From IMG/VR virus record IMGVR_UViG_3300049617_000033, positions 1 to 39,624 of that record: 39,624 nucleotides of DNA. One strand, 5' to 3'. Source of the stretch: a virus. The notes beneath the pieces are model-generated. The model was not told the DNA's origin, did no database searches, and saw only the letters and a list, made by a program, of their open reading frames with translations. Below are positions 31,136 through 39,041 of the stretch, one piece after another. Positions within the stretch are counted from its first letter, which is position 1; each line of letters opens with the position of its first letter. Position numbers and translations under genes: made by a program.

Positions 31136-32059
31136 ATGGCTGGCGTTATTACTCGTTCATCCCATCCGGACGCACTTTGGCCCGGCGTGCTAGAATGGTT
31201 CGGCATGACCTATGACGAGTTTCCGGAAGTTTGGCCGGAGATTTTCGACGAGGTCAAAGGTGAGTTGGCGACTGAGCGCCTAATCGAGGCGACCGGTTTT
31301 GGCTTGGCGCGCACCAAGTCGGAGTCGAGCCCGATCACCTACGACACGGACGGCGAGGGCTACGCCACCCTGGCGACGCCCAGCGTGTTGGGTCTGGGCT
31401 ACCAGGTCACCCGCGAAGAGATGGAGGACGACCTTTATACCGAGGTCTCCCTTCCTCGTTCGGAATCGCTGGCGTTCTCGATGCACACCACCATCGAGCT
31501 GATTCACGCCAACGTGCTGTTGAACGCCTTCAGCACCAACTACGTCTATGGCGACGGGCAACCCCTGCTGAGCGCCGCCCATCCGACCAAAAGCGGTACG
31601 CAGTCCAATCTGCCGACGATCAACGCCGACTTCAGCGAGGCGTCGCTCGAAGACATGATTAAGCGCGTGTTTCTGGCCCAGAACAGCCGTGGCCTTCAAA
31701 TCAACTTGCGTCCGCGCAAGCTGATCGTGTCGGCGGCGGACATGTTCAACGCCACGCGCGTCCTGGAAAGCCAGCTTCGCACCTCGACCGCGAACAACGA
31801 TATCAACGCTGTCAAGCAAATGGGCCTGATCCCCGAAGGCGCGCTGGTCAACCCGTACCTCGGCGTAGAGTCCACCCAGGCGTGGTTTATGCTGACGTCG
31901 GTTCCGAAGCGCAAGGGCCTGGTGTCGATCTGGCGGCGGTTTCCTGAATTGGAAAAGGACAACGATTTCGATACCGAGAACCTCAAAGCCAAGACCACCT
32001 CACGGTTCGTGCCGAGCGTGGGCGACTGGCGCGCGATCTTCGGAACGGCCGGGTTTTGA
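31136..32059 (+). CDS. Major capsid protein
   Basis: A 307-residue HK97-fold capsid protein of the Mu/podophage type. Patterns: GLGYQVTREEMEDDLY, then FGDGQPLLSA-like YGDGQPLLSAAHPTKSGTQS, NLRPRKLIVSAADMFNATRV and WFMLTSVPKRKGLV. It has the strongest ribosome site of the cluster (TGAGGAG, 8 bases), fitting high expression. It follows the scaffold block and is followed by a large hairpin. Confidence 0.85.
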   Translation: MAGVITRSSHPDALWPGVLEWFGMTYDEFPEVWPEIFDEVKGELATERLIEATGFGLARTKSESSPITYDTDGEGYATLATPSVLGLGYQVTREEMEDDLYTEVSLPRSESLAFSMHTTIELIHANVLLNAFSTNYVYGDGQPLLSAAHPTKSGTQSNLPTINADFSEASLEDMIKRVFLAQNSRGLQINLRPRKLIVSAADMFNATRVLESQLRTSTANNDINAVKQMGLIPEGALVNPYLGVESTQAWFMLTSVPKRKGLVSIWRRFPELEKDNDFDTENLKAKTTSRFVPSVGDWRAIFGTAGF

Positions 32060-32070
32060 CGTAAGTGGCT

Positions 32071-32106
32071 GATTTTGGCAAACCTCACGTGAGTTAGGCC
32101 AAAATC
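32071..32106 (+). terminator. Long hairpin after the capsid gene
   Basis: GATTTTGGC (32071-32079) pairs with GCCAAAATC (32098-32106); the loop contains the palindrome CTCACGTGAG, which can extend the stem. There is no T run after it, so it may be a partial terminator or an RNA-stability element setting capsid mRNA level. Confidence 0.45.
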
Positions 32107-32154
32107 CTTGAAACGAAACACGACTTTGATTTTGAAACGGGAGGCGGCCAATCC

Positions 32155-32679
32155 ATGACCCGCTCCACCCTTCGCGCCGACACATGGAGCCGAACCGGAA
32201 ATAGCTGGTTCATCTGCGATCGATGTTCGCAGCGCCGCCGCCGAAGCGTGATGTTGGTTGAATGGACCAACCTCCGCGTCTGCCCGCCTTGCCTTGACCC
32301 CCGGCCGCCGCAAATGGACCCGCCAAACGTCTACCCCGAGGGTATCCCTTTCACAGACGCCCGGCCGCCTCAGGACAACCCCGACATTTGGTGGGACAGC
32401 ACCACGCTTCAGGCTTTGCCCGGCGGCGTGATGGGCGTCACGGGTGGCAATTTTACCCTGCCGAACGGTCAAGTTCCTCCCGTGGGCGCTATCTCGCCTC
32501 AGATGATCTCCGAGACGCCGTTGCCGGAGGGTTACCAGGGGGAAGCGCCTGAGTCCTACCAGATCAGGACCGGGCCCGTTGCGCCCCTTGGCAACACCTT
32601 CGATTTAACGCAAGATCAGAGCTTGCAGGATGGCTCGCTTCCGAACCAGCCTCAGGTCGCCCAGGGGGACCCGGTATAG
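32155..32679 (+). CDS. Zinc-ribbon head/tail-region protein
   Basis: A 174-residue protein. The N-terminal 45 residues contain two CxxC pairs (FICDRCSQRRRR and RVCPPCLDPRPP), a zinc-ribbon layout. The rest is Pro/Gly/Gln-rich and probably unfolded. Such proteins often follow the capsid gene in podophages. GGGAGG lies 10 bases before the ATG. Its role is unknown; a packaging or head-completion factor is possible. Confidence 0.55.
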   Translation: MTRSTLRADTWSRTGNSWFICDRCSQRRRRSVMLVEWTNLRVCPPCLDPRPPQMDPPNVYPEGIPFTDARPPQDNPDIWWDSTTLQALPGGVMGVTGGNFTLPNGQVPPVGAISPQMISETPLPEGYQGEAPESYQIRTGPVAPLGNTFDLTQDQSLQDGSLPNQPQVAQGDPV

Positions 32680-32682
32680 GCC

Positions 32683-33177
32683 ATGCCCGGCTTCCTCGAC
32701 TATAGCGTCGCCACAACCCTTGAGCCTACTGACCTGTTTTTGATCTACAGGGCTGGTTCAGGAACCCTTGCGATCACGGGGCAGACGATCACCACTTATA
32801 TTCAAAACATAATCGAGGCGGCGCTTGGGGTTGCGTCCTATTCCGTCGCGATGAACTATAGTCAGAATCCGCCGCCATCAACCACATTTCTGACCTTTAT
32901 CGCCAACCAGGAATTTACGCTTCCGACCAACTTCACCGGAAGCCAAGCGGAATTTGTCATCGGCCCCACTTCGGCTTTGACACTTACAATCAACCGAAAC
33001 GGTTCTTCAATCGGCACGATCATCTTTCCCGCAGAGTCAAATTCCAGCGCCGTTGGTACGTTTTCGGGCTCGGGCGCGACGTTCAACGTTGGCGACCTTT
33101 TGGAGATCGTGGCGCCGTCCGCAGTCTTTGGCGCGACGAATTTGGCCCTGACCTTTACCGGGAACTTAGGCGCATGA
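32683..33177 (+). CDS. Virion structural protein, beta-rich
   Basis: A 164-residue Thr/Ser/Asn-rich protein with no charged helices. It starts FLDYSVATTLEPTDLFLIYR, similar to small adaptor domains in fibre proteins, and carries a beta domain (TLTINRNGSSIGTIIFP). Its stop overlaps the start of the lectin-like gene (ATGA). It is probably a head-fibre or tail-accessory protein, by context. Confidence 0.5.
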   Translation: MPGFLDYSVATTLEPTDLFLIYRAGSGTLAITGQTITTYIQNIIEAALGVASYSVAMNYSQNPPPSTTFLTFIANQEFTLPTNFTGSQAEFVIGPTSALTLTINRNGSSIGTIIFPAESNSSAVGTFSGSGATFNVGDLLEIVAPSAVFGATNLALTFTGNLGA

Positions 33178-34220
33178 GCATTCTTCTCATCGAGGGATTT
33201 GACGTTTACCCCAACATCAATTCGACGTCGTATGGCCTTCAGTCCCGTTGGCTATCGACCTCAGCCTACAATCGCATTTCGCTCGTCACGGGTAGGTATG
33301 GCGGCCAAGCGTTGCAAATCACCGGAGCAACAAACAATTTTGGAGCCAGCGCCGACTATCCCCTGACGGCTGCGGGCTCAGGAACTACGACTCTCACTTT
33401 GGGCGTCGCTTATAATAACGGCTTGTCAATTCCCGGCAACGTGGTGGTCCTGAATTTCCAGAATGGAGGCGCGGGTGGAACTCAAATTTGCGGGCTTGCC
33501 ATGAACTCTAGCCAGCAGCTGTTCTTTTGGCGCGGCACGACGGCCACCGTTTTGGCGACGTCCAGTGTTTCGATTCCTACAGGGTCTTGGCACTACCTGG
33601 AAGTCGTGCTGACAATTGCAACAAGCGGGTCGTTTAGTGTCTATCTCGATGGCGTGTCCATCATGTCCGCAACCGCAGTCAACACGGGATCGCTGTCGAT
33701 CGACACGTTGGAGCTTGGCACTAATACCGGGTATTTCGTGTCCGAGATTGGCTATTTTAGCCAGTTTGATGACCTTTACGTCACCAACACTGCGGTTCGT
33801 GTTGGAGAGCGCAGGGTGGCCACTCTTTATCCGGCAAGCAATGGCGCGGTGGCCTGGACGCCGCTTACGGGCACGAATTATAGCGAGGTCAATTCAACGC
33901 TATGTAACGGGGGCGCATCCTATGTTTCGACCTCCACCGCCAGTGCATCGGATCTTTACGGCATAACCTCGCTGCCTACGACGCCGGCCGTTATAGATGC
34001 AGTGCAAACCCGTGTTTGTGTATCCAAATCCGACGCCGGAACCCATACCGTCAAGGGCCAGATTAAGAGCGGCGCAACCCTGGCTCAAGGGGCTGTTTAT
34101 GGCGTGTCGTCAAGCTTTCTGTACGACATCGATATCTATCCGACCGACCCCAACACCGGCGGCGCCTGGGCAGGATCTGCCGTCAATGCGGCCCAGATCG
34201 GCCAAGAGCTGATCAGCTAG
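33174..34220 (+). CDS. LamG/concanavalin-like virion protein
   Basis: A 348-residue protein. Residues about 1-210 fit a LamG-type lectin fold: ILLIEGFDVYPNI at the start, IPTGSWHYLEVVLTIATSGS, and FSVYLDGVSIMSATAV. The C-terminal 130 residues form a second beta domain (VWVCVSKSDAG-like RVCVSKSDAGTHTVKG). Such proteins are seen as surface or tail decorations that bind carbohydrates; the ligand is unknown. It overlaps the gene before it by 4 bases. Confidence 0.55.
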   Translation: MSILLIEGFDVYPNINSTSYGLQSRWLSTSAYNRISLVTGRYGGQALQITGATNNFGASADYPLTAAGSGTTTLTLGVAYNNGLSIPGNVVVLNFQNGGAGGTQICGLAMNSSQQLFFWRGTTATVLATSSVSIPTGSWHYLEVVLTIATSGSFSVYLDGVSIMSATAVNTGSLSIDTLELGTNTGYFVSEIGYFSQFDDLYVTNTAVRVGERRVATLYPASNGAVAWTPLTGTNYSEVNSTLCNGGASYVSTSTASASDLYGITSLPTTPAVIDAVQTRVCVSKSDAGTHTVKGQIKSGATLAQGAVYGVSSSFLYDIDIYPTDPNTGGAWAGSAVNAAQIGQELIS

Positions 34221-34224
34221 ACCC

Positions 34225-34377
34225 ATGGCTGTTCAAGTCACCCAGGCCGTCCCGGAAGTGGTCTACGCAGGCGAGGGGCCTGTTCAAGTCACCCAAATCG
34301 TCTTGGAAGTGGTATGTTCGCTCGATGACCTAAGCGGTTATGTGTCGATCGTGACGATAACCTATCCGGAGGCCTGA
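34225..34377 (+). CDS. Short VQVTQ-repeat protein
   Basis: A 50-residue protein that contains the same motif twice: AVQVTQAVPEVV and PVQVTQIVLEVV, 18 residues apart. Similar RVTQxxVEV repeats occur in small phage virion proteins. It lies between two genes with 4- and 3-base gaps, and its 3' end holds the GGAGG for the next gene. No enzymatic motif is seen. Confidence 0.5.
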   Translation: MAVQVTQAVPEVVYAGEGPVQVTQIVLEVVCSLDDLSGYVSIVTITYPEA

Positions 34378-34380
34378 GCG

Positions 34381-35103
34381 GTGACCGTTACTCAAACCTT
34401 CGCCCTGACCGCCGGCCAGCTCATCACCGCCTCGCTTCGAAAGCTTGGTGTGATTGAGGATGGGGGTACGCCCAGCGCGTCGCAGTTTTTCGATGGTCTG
34501 ACAGCGCTCAATGCGATGATCGCGAGCTTTAGCCGCTCGGGGTCAAACGTTTGGAGGCAGACGCAAGAGTCGCTCACGCTCGATGCGGGCGCGACGTTTA
34601 TTGCGCTGCCATATGTCGTAACCGGCATCGAAAACGCTTTTTGGCTCACCAACTCCGGTCAAACAAATCAGAATTCAAGGCCGCTTGGTTTATTTGGCTA
34701 TGATGAATATCAGCAACTACCAAATAAATTGCAACAAACAGACTCCGGTCCATCCGTGTACATGTTAGACAAGCAGGTATCCACGTCTAATTTGTACGTT
34801 TGGCCCACGGCTACATATGGCGGAACAATTATTGCGAGCGTAATAAGGTCTTCATATTATGTGGGGGCGGTTGGCGACGCGGTAGATATTCCGGCGGAAT
34901 GGTTTGAAGCCGCGATTTACAACCTTGCTGACCGCCTAATGGATGACTATGGTGTGGCGGCAAGCGACCAAATAACCGCGCAGCGTATTACTGAACGCGC
35001 CGTTAAGCTTTACGAAGATTTGCTAGATTTTGACAGACCAACGCGCATTATACTTAAGCCGTGGGGGCGAAAGGGAGAGGGGCGCTTTTGGAGGCCGTCG
35101 TGA
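34381..35103 (+). CDS. Head-completion / tail accessory protein, P22 gp4-like
   Basis: A 240-residue protein. The N-terminal helices have the family pattern (LTAGQLITASLRKLGVIEDG, then FFDGLTALNAMIASFSRSGS). Later blocks also fit (PLGLFGYDEYQQL; NLYVWPTATYGG; AAIYNLADRLMDDYGV). P22 gp4 docks under the portal and starts the tail. The GTG start has GGAGG 8 bases upstream. The middle (about 34660-34880) is A+T-richer than the ends. An HNH gene overlaps its stop. Confidence 0.75.
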   Translation: MTVTQTFALTAGQLITASLRKLGVIEDGGTPSASQFFDGLTALNAMIASFSRSGSNVWRQTQESLTLDAGATFIALPYVVTGIENAFWLTNSGQTNQNSRPLGLFGYDEYQQLPNKLQQTDSGPSVYMLDKQVSTSNLYVWPTATYGGTIIASVIRSSYYVGAVGDAVDIPAEWFEAAIYNLADRLMDDYGVAASDQITAQRITERAVKLYEDLLDFDRPTRIILKPWGRKGEGRFWRPS

Positions 35104-35594
35104 ATATTGAAGATTTCCTTTCTTATGATTCTGAAACAGGAATCATACAGTGGAAGGTTAACAAGTCTCGCGCAAAAGCCGGAGACCGAGCGGGCTGTGT
35201 GGCTAAAAACGGCTATTTGGTCGTGCGGATCAGGCTTGGGCGCTGCAAAGCGGGCAAGCCGTATTTGGCCCACCGTCTTGCTTGGTATCTCCATTATGCA
35301 AAATGGCCCGTTCTTGGCATAGATCACGTCAATGGCGACAAGGCCGATAACCGGATCGCCAACTTGCGCGAGGCGACGCCATCGCAGAATGGCCATAATC
35401 GCGGCTTGAACAAAAACAACAGGAGCGGCCACAAGGGCGTGAGTTGGGTTAAGGCCACGCAGCGATGGACGGCGCGACTTAACATCAACCGAAGGGTTGT
35501 CGTGTTGGGCGAGTTCTGCGACAAAGATATTGCGATGCTCGTTTTGGAAGAGGCCCGCGAGCGCCTTGTTGGCCGCTTTCGCTGGGCCGCATAG
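35100..35594 (+). CDS. HNH homing endonuclease with AP2-like C-terminus
   Basis: A 164-residue protein from the GTG at 35100 (GGAGG, 5 bases upstream; GTGA overlap). The HNH site is seen as His58 (YLAHRLAWYLHY), His76 (GIDHVNGDKADNRIANLREA) and Asn97 (SQNGHNRG). The C-terminal GHKGVSWVKATQRWTARL is an AP2-type DNA-binding strand set. These are free-standing homing nucleases that spread by cutting sites in relatives lacking them. It lies between tail genes and adds nothing to the virion. Confidence 0.85.
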   Translation: MNIEDFLSYDSETGIIQWKVNKSRAKAGDRAGCVAKNGYLVVRIRLGRCKAGKPYLAHRLAWYLHYAKWPVLGIDHVNGDKADNRIANLREATPSQNGHNRGLNKNNRSGHKGVSWVKATQRWTARLNINRRVVVLGEFCDKDIAMLVLEEARERLVGRFRWAA

Positions 35595-35603
35595 GGGGCC
35601 TTC

Positions 35604-35759
35604 ATGATCGGCACAATCCTCATCGTTATCCTGGTCCTGGCGCTTTTGGGCTTATTGCCGTCCTGGGGGTACAGCAAATCCTGGGGCTATGGGCCTTCGG
35701 GGGTCGTAGCCTTGATCGTTGCTATCCTGATTGTGCTTTTGCTCATGGGACGTATTTGA
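35604..35759 (+). CDS. DUF3309-family small membrane protein
   Basis: A 51-residue protein with two hydrophobic helices (MIGTILIVILVLALLGLLP and VVALIVAILIVLLLMGRI) joined by SWGYSKSWGYGPSG. This is the DUF3309 pattern, common in proteobacterial chromosomes, function unknown. Its presence among tail genes next to a homing nuclease suggests a host-derived extra gene. Its stop overlaps the next ATG (TGATG). Confidence 0.75.
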   Translation: MIGTILIVILVLALLGLLPSWGYSKSWGYGPSGVVALIVAILIVLLLMGRI

Positions 35760-36202
35760 TGGCCACGCTCTATCAAAATCTGGCAGATCGCTACTACGCT
35801 GGCGTCAAGGTGTCCTGCACGGGTGGTAACTTTCGCCCAGGGCGAGACGAGACCGATGGGACCGAGACCGGGATGGCTTTGGCGGTCACTCAGGTGGATG
35901 CCAATGGCAATCCGATTGGCGGGGGCGTAACCACGGCCACCACGACCACGACCGCCATCACGACAGCATCGCAGCAGATCGCAGCGGCGGCCCCCACGGG
36001 CACGCAATCGACCACTGTCGGCAATACGGGCACAGGCACGCTGTACGTGCTCTTGGGGACGGGAACGGCGTCGGCCACGAACTATACCTACGCCATCGCC
36101 GCAGGAGCCACCCAAACCCTGGGCGTCAATTGGACCGGCGTCATTCAGGGCGTTGGCTCTGCGGCCAGTGGTAACGCGGTGGTAACGAGATATTCGCCAT
36201 GA
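35759..36202 (+). CDS. Virion structural protein, Thr-rich
   Basis: A 147-residue protein. The N-terminus (LYQNLADRYYAGVKVSCTGG) is globular. The middle is Thr/Ala-rich (VTTATTTTTAITTASQQIAA) and the end is a beta domain (AIAAGATQTLGVNWTG). It resembles small phage surface or fibre-adaptor proteins. The ATG at 35759 overlaps the DUF3309 stop. Confidence 0.5.
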   Translation: MATLYQNLADRYYAGVKVSCTGGNFRPGRDETDGTETGMALAVTQVDANGNPIGGGVTTATTTTTAITTASQQIAAAAPTGTQSTTVGNTGTGTLYVLLGTGTASATNYTYAIAAGATQTLGVNWTGVIQGVGSAASGNAVVTRYSP

Positions 36203-36339
36203 CCCAATGGGGCGATGACAAGAGCGGCGACCGCTCAGCACGCGAAAAGAGTGGGGTCGTCACAGCTTTTGGCGCATCCGGCGTCGCCTGGGCTCTTATG
36301 TTTGTCTTCACGGAGATCACGCGCCATGTCTTCAGGTAA
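36199..36339 (+). CDS. Very small membrane protein
   Basis: A 46-residue protein with a charged N-terminus (WGDDKSGDRSAREKS) and one hydrophobic helix (VVTAFGASGVAWALMFVFTE). It overlaps the gene before by ATGA and the gene after by 14 bases, so it fits the local packing. Function unknown. Confidence 0.45.
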   Translation: MTQWGDDKSGDRSAREKSGVVTAFGASGVAWALMFVFTEITRHVFR

Positions 36340-36535
36340 ACGTGCCGACCACTGGATTGCAAAGGCCACAGAGCAGAGGGGCGCTCTGCACAAAAAGCTC
36401 GGCATACCCGAAGGCAAGCGCATTCCGCTCAAAACCTTGTTTGCGGCAGGCCACAAGGCGAAGGCCAAGGGCGAAGGCAAGCTGGCTAAAGAAGTAGCGC
36501 TGGCCAAAACGCTCAGGTCGATGCATCATCGTTAG
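36326..36535 (+). CDS. Small basic virion-region protein
   Basis: A 69-residue Lys/Ala-rich protein (DHWIAKATEQRGALHKKLGI, then GKLAKEVALAKTLRSMHHR). Basic proteins with this AxxxxGALHKxLGxPEG pattern recur in podophage tail regions; their role is unknown. The ATG at 36326 lies in the last codons of the preceding small gene. The following 107-base gap (36536-36642) holds imperfect hairpins but no clear promoter. Confidence 0.55.
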   Translation: MSSGKRADHWIAKATEQRGALHKKLGIPEGKRIPLKTLFAAGHKAKAKGEGKLAKEVALAKTLRSMHHR

Positions 36536-36642
36536 GTTGGCGGGCTGTCGCTAGCATTGGCTTTTCGTTTCGGCGAAAGGCGCTCCGGCAAATTGGTTGA
36601 CCGGATGCACCAGGCTAAGGCCTGAGACAAAGGAGACCCGCC

Positions 36643-37047
36643 ATGGAGCGGAAGAAAGAAGAGCACAAGACCTACGCGGAGCACCGCAAGGGCATGATGC
36701 ACGAGATGCGCCCCAAGCATGAGGGCATGAAGGCTGAGAAGAAGCCTGAGATGCGCGCCCACAAGAAGGAGGGCGAGGCCATTAAGCGCGTTGAGAAAGC
36801 GCACAAAATGGAAGGCGAAAAGATGGGGTCCGGCCGCAAGGTTGTGGACAAGGATTCTCCTGCCGAAAAGCCCGTTGCTGGACGCGACGCCATGGCCAAG
36901 AAGGTCGAGCAACGCCACACCATGAACGGCCCGACCAAAACGTCTGAGGGTATGGCGCCCAGGATGGAAGGCTCCATGGCCGGCGAGAAGATGGGCCGAC
37001 GTACAGTTGTAATCCATCACCATCATCATTACGGCGCGAAAGGCTAA
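36643..37047 (+). CDS. Highly charged protein with His-rich C-terminus
   Basis: A 134-residue protein, over 40% Lys, Glu, Arg and His (HKTYAEHRKGMMHEMRPKHE), Met-rich, with no hydrophobic core and likely unfolded. It ends VVIHHHHHYGAKG. AGGAG lies 7 bases before the ATG. No family is recognised. A metal- or DNA-binding role is possible but unsupported. Confidence 0.5.
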   Translation: MERKKEEHKTYAEHRKGMMHEMRPKHEGMKAEKKPEMRAHKKEGEAIKRVEKAHKMEGEKMGSGRKVVDKDSPAEKPVAGRDAMAKKVEQRHTMNGPTKTSEGMAPRMEGSMAGEKMGRRTVVIHHHHHYGAKG

Positions 37048-37050
37048 TCC

Positions 37051-37230
37051 ATGGACGGCTTCAACACCCGTCTTCCGGCCCCAAGGCCTGGATCGACGAA
37101 GGCTATTACGCAGCGCAAGGCGATTGCCGATGGCTACGAGGCTGCGCCGGCCAAGCGCACCGTTATGGCCCAGATGAAGGACACCCAGACCGGTAAGGTC
37201 TATGTGCCCGGCTTCAGCGGCAAGCGATAG
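37051..37230 (+). CDS. Small hypothetical protein
   Basis: A 59-residue basic protein (PRPGSTKAITQRKAIADGYE, then TQTGKVYVPGFSGKR). Its ATG is 3 bases after the preceding stop. It has no recognised motif. It sits directly before two virion genes. Confidence 0.5.
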   Translation: MDGFNTRLPAPRPGSTKAITQRKAIADGYEAAPAKRTVMAQMKDTQTGKVYVPGFSGKR

Positions 37231-37238
37231 GAGTCATT

Positions 37239-37610
37239 ATGGGCCAATACCAGCAAAACCCGGTTTCGTTCTCGTCGTTCACGTCGATCGCGGAACCTTG
37301 CAATTCCACCCTGACGGCCGGAGCCGCCTCCTTTGCGGGCGCGAGTTCTTGCCAGCTCAGCGCGGGCCAGAACCGGCTTGCGACTGTGGGCGTGGTTGGG
37401 GGTGGCGCGTTGATGCCTCCGGCTCAAAACATCGGCCAGACCATTACGGTGTACAACGCCGCCGCCACGGCGGCGAAGCTGTACGGCGATAATGGCGACA
37501 CGATCAACGGAACGGCCGGAACGACGGGGGTGACTTTGGGGGCGGGCTGCACGGCCTACCTCACGTGCTGGGCGACGGGCGTATGGGCTGGGCCCGTCGC
37601 GGCGGTTTAA
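37239..37610 (+). CDS. Small virion protein, beta-rich
   Basis: A 123-residue Gly/Ala/Thr-rich protein (NSTLTAGAASFAGASSCQLS; GQTITVYNAAATAAKLYGDN) with five cysteines. AGGAG lies 5 bases before the ATG. Its style resembles the 1353-1682 protein, another small protein beside a fibre gene. It is probably a capsid- or tail-surface protein, by context. Confidence 0.5.
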   Translation: MGQYQQNPVSFSSFTSIAEPCNSTLTAGAASFAGASSCQLSAGQNRLATVGVVGGGALMPPAQNIGQTITVYNAAATAAKLYGDNGDTINGTAGTTGVTLGAGCTAYLTCWATGVWAGPVAAV

Positions 37611-37616
37611 GGCGTC

Positions 37617-39041
37617 ATGCCTGACCTGCCGCTTGCCAAGGGGTGCTCTGGGCGTCCTCGTTTGGGGACGCCCTTAGTGCGTGCGGTGAATGTTTATGCC
37701 GAGGCCACTCAGAACGGTCCCAGATCATATCAGCTCGTTCGCCGGCCGGGCCTAGTCAGCCTGTACTCGTTAGGCTCCAGCCCCATCACGCGGCAGTTTT
37801 ATGAGCCTGGCGTGTTCGGGTCGAGCTTGTTCAGCATTTGCGAGGGCGTGCTTTACAAAGGCCAGACGGCTCTGGGCTCAACCGGCGTGGGTGGGTTTCC
37901 CCGGATCGCCGCGGCCAACCAGCAACTTGGCGTCGTGTCGGGCAGTGGGTTGTACTGTTACACCACCAAGCTCGGCCTTCAGCAGATCATCGAGTTTACG
38001 AACGACGAAGGTCGCTTGCCGAGTTTTTCGGGCTTGGCTGTGCTGTACGATATCTGGATTCTACCTGTTACGGGATCAAATCAGTTTTTCTTTTCTAATA
38101 CCGGAGATTTGACGACCATTGACGCCGCAAACTTTGGAGCTGCGCAAACCAATGATAGTCCAATTGTGGAAGTCGCGGTATTGGCGGAGGAAATATATTT
38201 CTTCTGCACTGACAAAGTGGAAATTTGGGACTTTACGGGAAACCTTACAGCGCCGTTTGCACTTAGCCAGGGCCGAACCTACGCTCGCGGGTGCGCTGCT
38301 CAGGGCTCTGTCGTCAAGCAAGACAACTCGCTTTTTTGGATAGGCGACGACTTTACCGTTTATCGGTCTGGGTCTGCGCCTCAGGACGTGGGAATCCCAA
38401 TCGTCGTGGATCGCATTCGCGCGTGCGGGACGTCGGTCAGCTACATCACGGGCTTTGCCTTTAATATTGAAGGTCACGCGTTTTACGGCATCAACCTGCC
38501 TTCCGTGGGTGAGACCTACGTCTACGACTGCCAAACCAAAGAATGGGCGCAGTGGGGCACGCTGGACGGCGACTCGCCTGATCCTAGCGTGTGGCAGGCC
38601 CAGACGGTCGCGGGGCAAGGTGGCGCGCTCTATGCCGGTTCCTACAACAGCGGCGAGGTTTATGAGATCGAGGCTACATCGACAACAGATGGAAACTTGG
38701 CGATCCCAGCCATTTTCAGCGCTCAGCTTTGGGCCGTGGGTGGGGTGAGACGGTGCACGACGGTGGCGCTTCAGTGTGTACGTGGGATCGGGACGCCAGC
38801 AGTTACGCCTGATCCGATCGTGCGGATGCGCTACAGCGACGACGGAGGAAATAGCTGGACGGTGTGGCGGCAAGCCAGCCTTGGAGCGTCAGGCCAAAGC
38901 GGATACGTGGCGAGGTGGAACCAGCTCGGGCTCATGCGATCCCCTGGGCGGATGTTTGAGTTCGCTGTGTCCGATCCGGTTAATTTTGTCGCCCAGGGCG
39001 CAAGCTACAATGAGGCCCGCGTCGGCGGGTATGCGGCCTGA
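37617..39041 (+). CDS. Packaged-DNA stabilisation / tail hub protein, P22 gp10-like
   Basis: A 474-residue protein. The N-terminus (GCSGRPRLGTPLVRAVNVYA, then RRPGLVSLYSLG) and the repeated beta blocks (DKVEIWDFTGNLTAPFALSQ; DDFTVYRSGSAPQDVGIPIV) match the phage stabilisation family typified by P22 gp10, which plugs the portal end and carries the tail needle and fibres. The C-terminal domain reads MRYSDDGGNSWTVWRQASLG, as in tail hub proteins. The fibre gene starts within its stop (TGATG). A short A+T-rich patch lies near 38050-38230. Confidence 0.8.
   Translation: MPDLPLAKGCSGRPRLGTPLVRAVNVYAEATQNGPRSYQLVRRPGLVSLYSLGSSPITRQFYEPGVFGSSLFSICEGVLYKGQTALGSTGVGGFPRIAAANQQLGVVSGSGLYCYTTKLGLQQIIEFTNDEGRLPSFSGLAVLYDIWILPVTGSNQFFFSNTGDLTTIDAANFGAAQTNDSPIVEVAVLAEEIYFFCTDKVEIWDFTGNLTAPFALSQGRTYARGCAAQGSVVKQDNSLFWIGDDFTVYRSGSAPQDVGIPIVVDRIRACGTSVSYITGFAFNIEGHAFYGINLPSVGETYVYDCQTKEWAQWGTLDGDSPDPSVWQAQTVAGQGGALYAGSYNSGEVYEIEATSTTDGNLAIPAIFSAQLWAVGGVRRCTTVALQCVRGIGTPAVTPDPIVRMRYSDDGGNSWTVWRQASLGASGQSGYVARWNQLGLMRSPGRMFEFAVSDPVNFVAQGASYNEARVGGYAA

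Noticed and set aside
37014-37031. Five consecutive histidine codons, as in a cloning tag
   Set aside because: Only five His with mixed codons, followed by YGAKG, in a naturally His/Lys-rich phage protein; no vector sequence around.
38076-38873. Long minus-strand frame of 265 codons
   Set aside because: Lies wholly opposite the gp10-like gene and reads as Arg/His/Pro-rich shadow sequence without a ribosome site.
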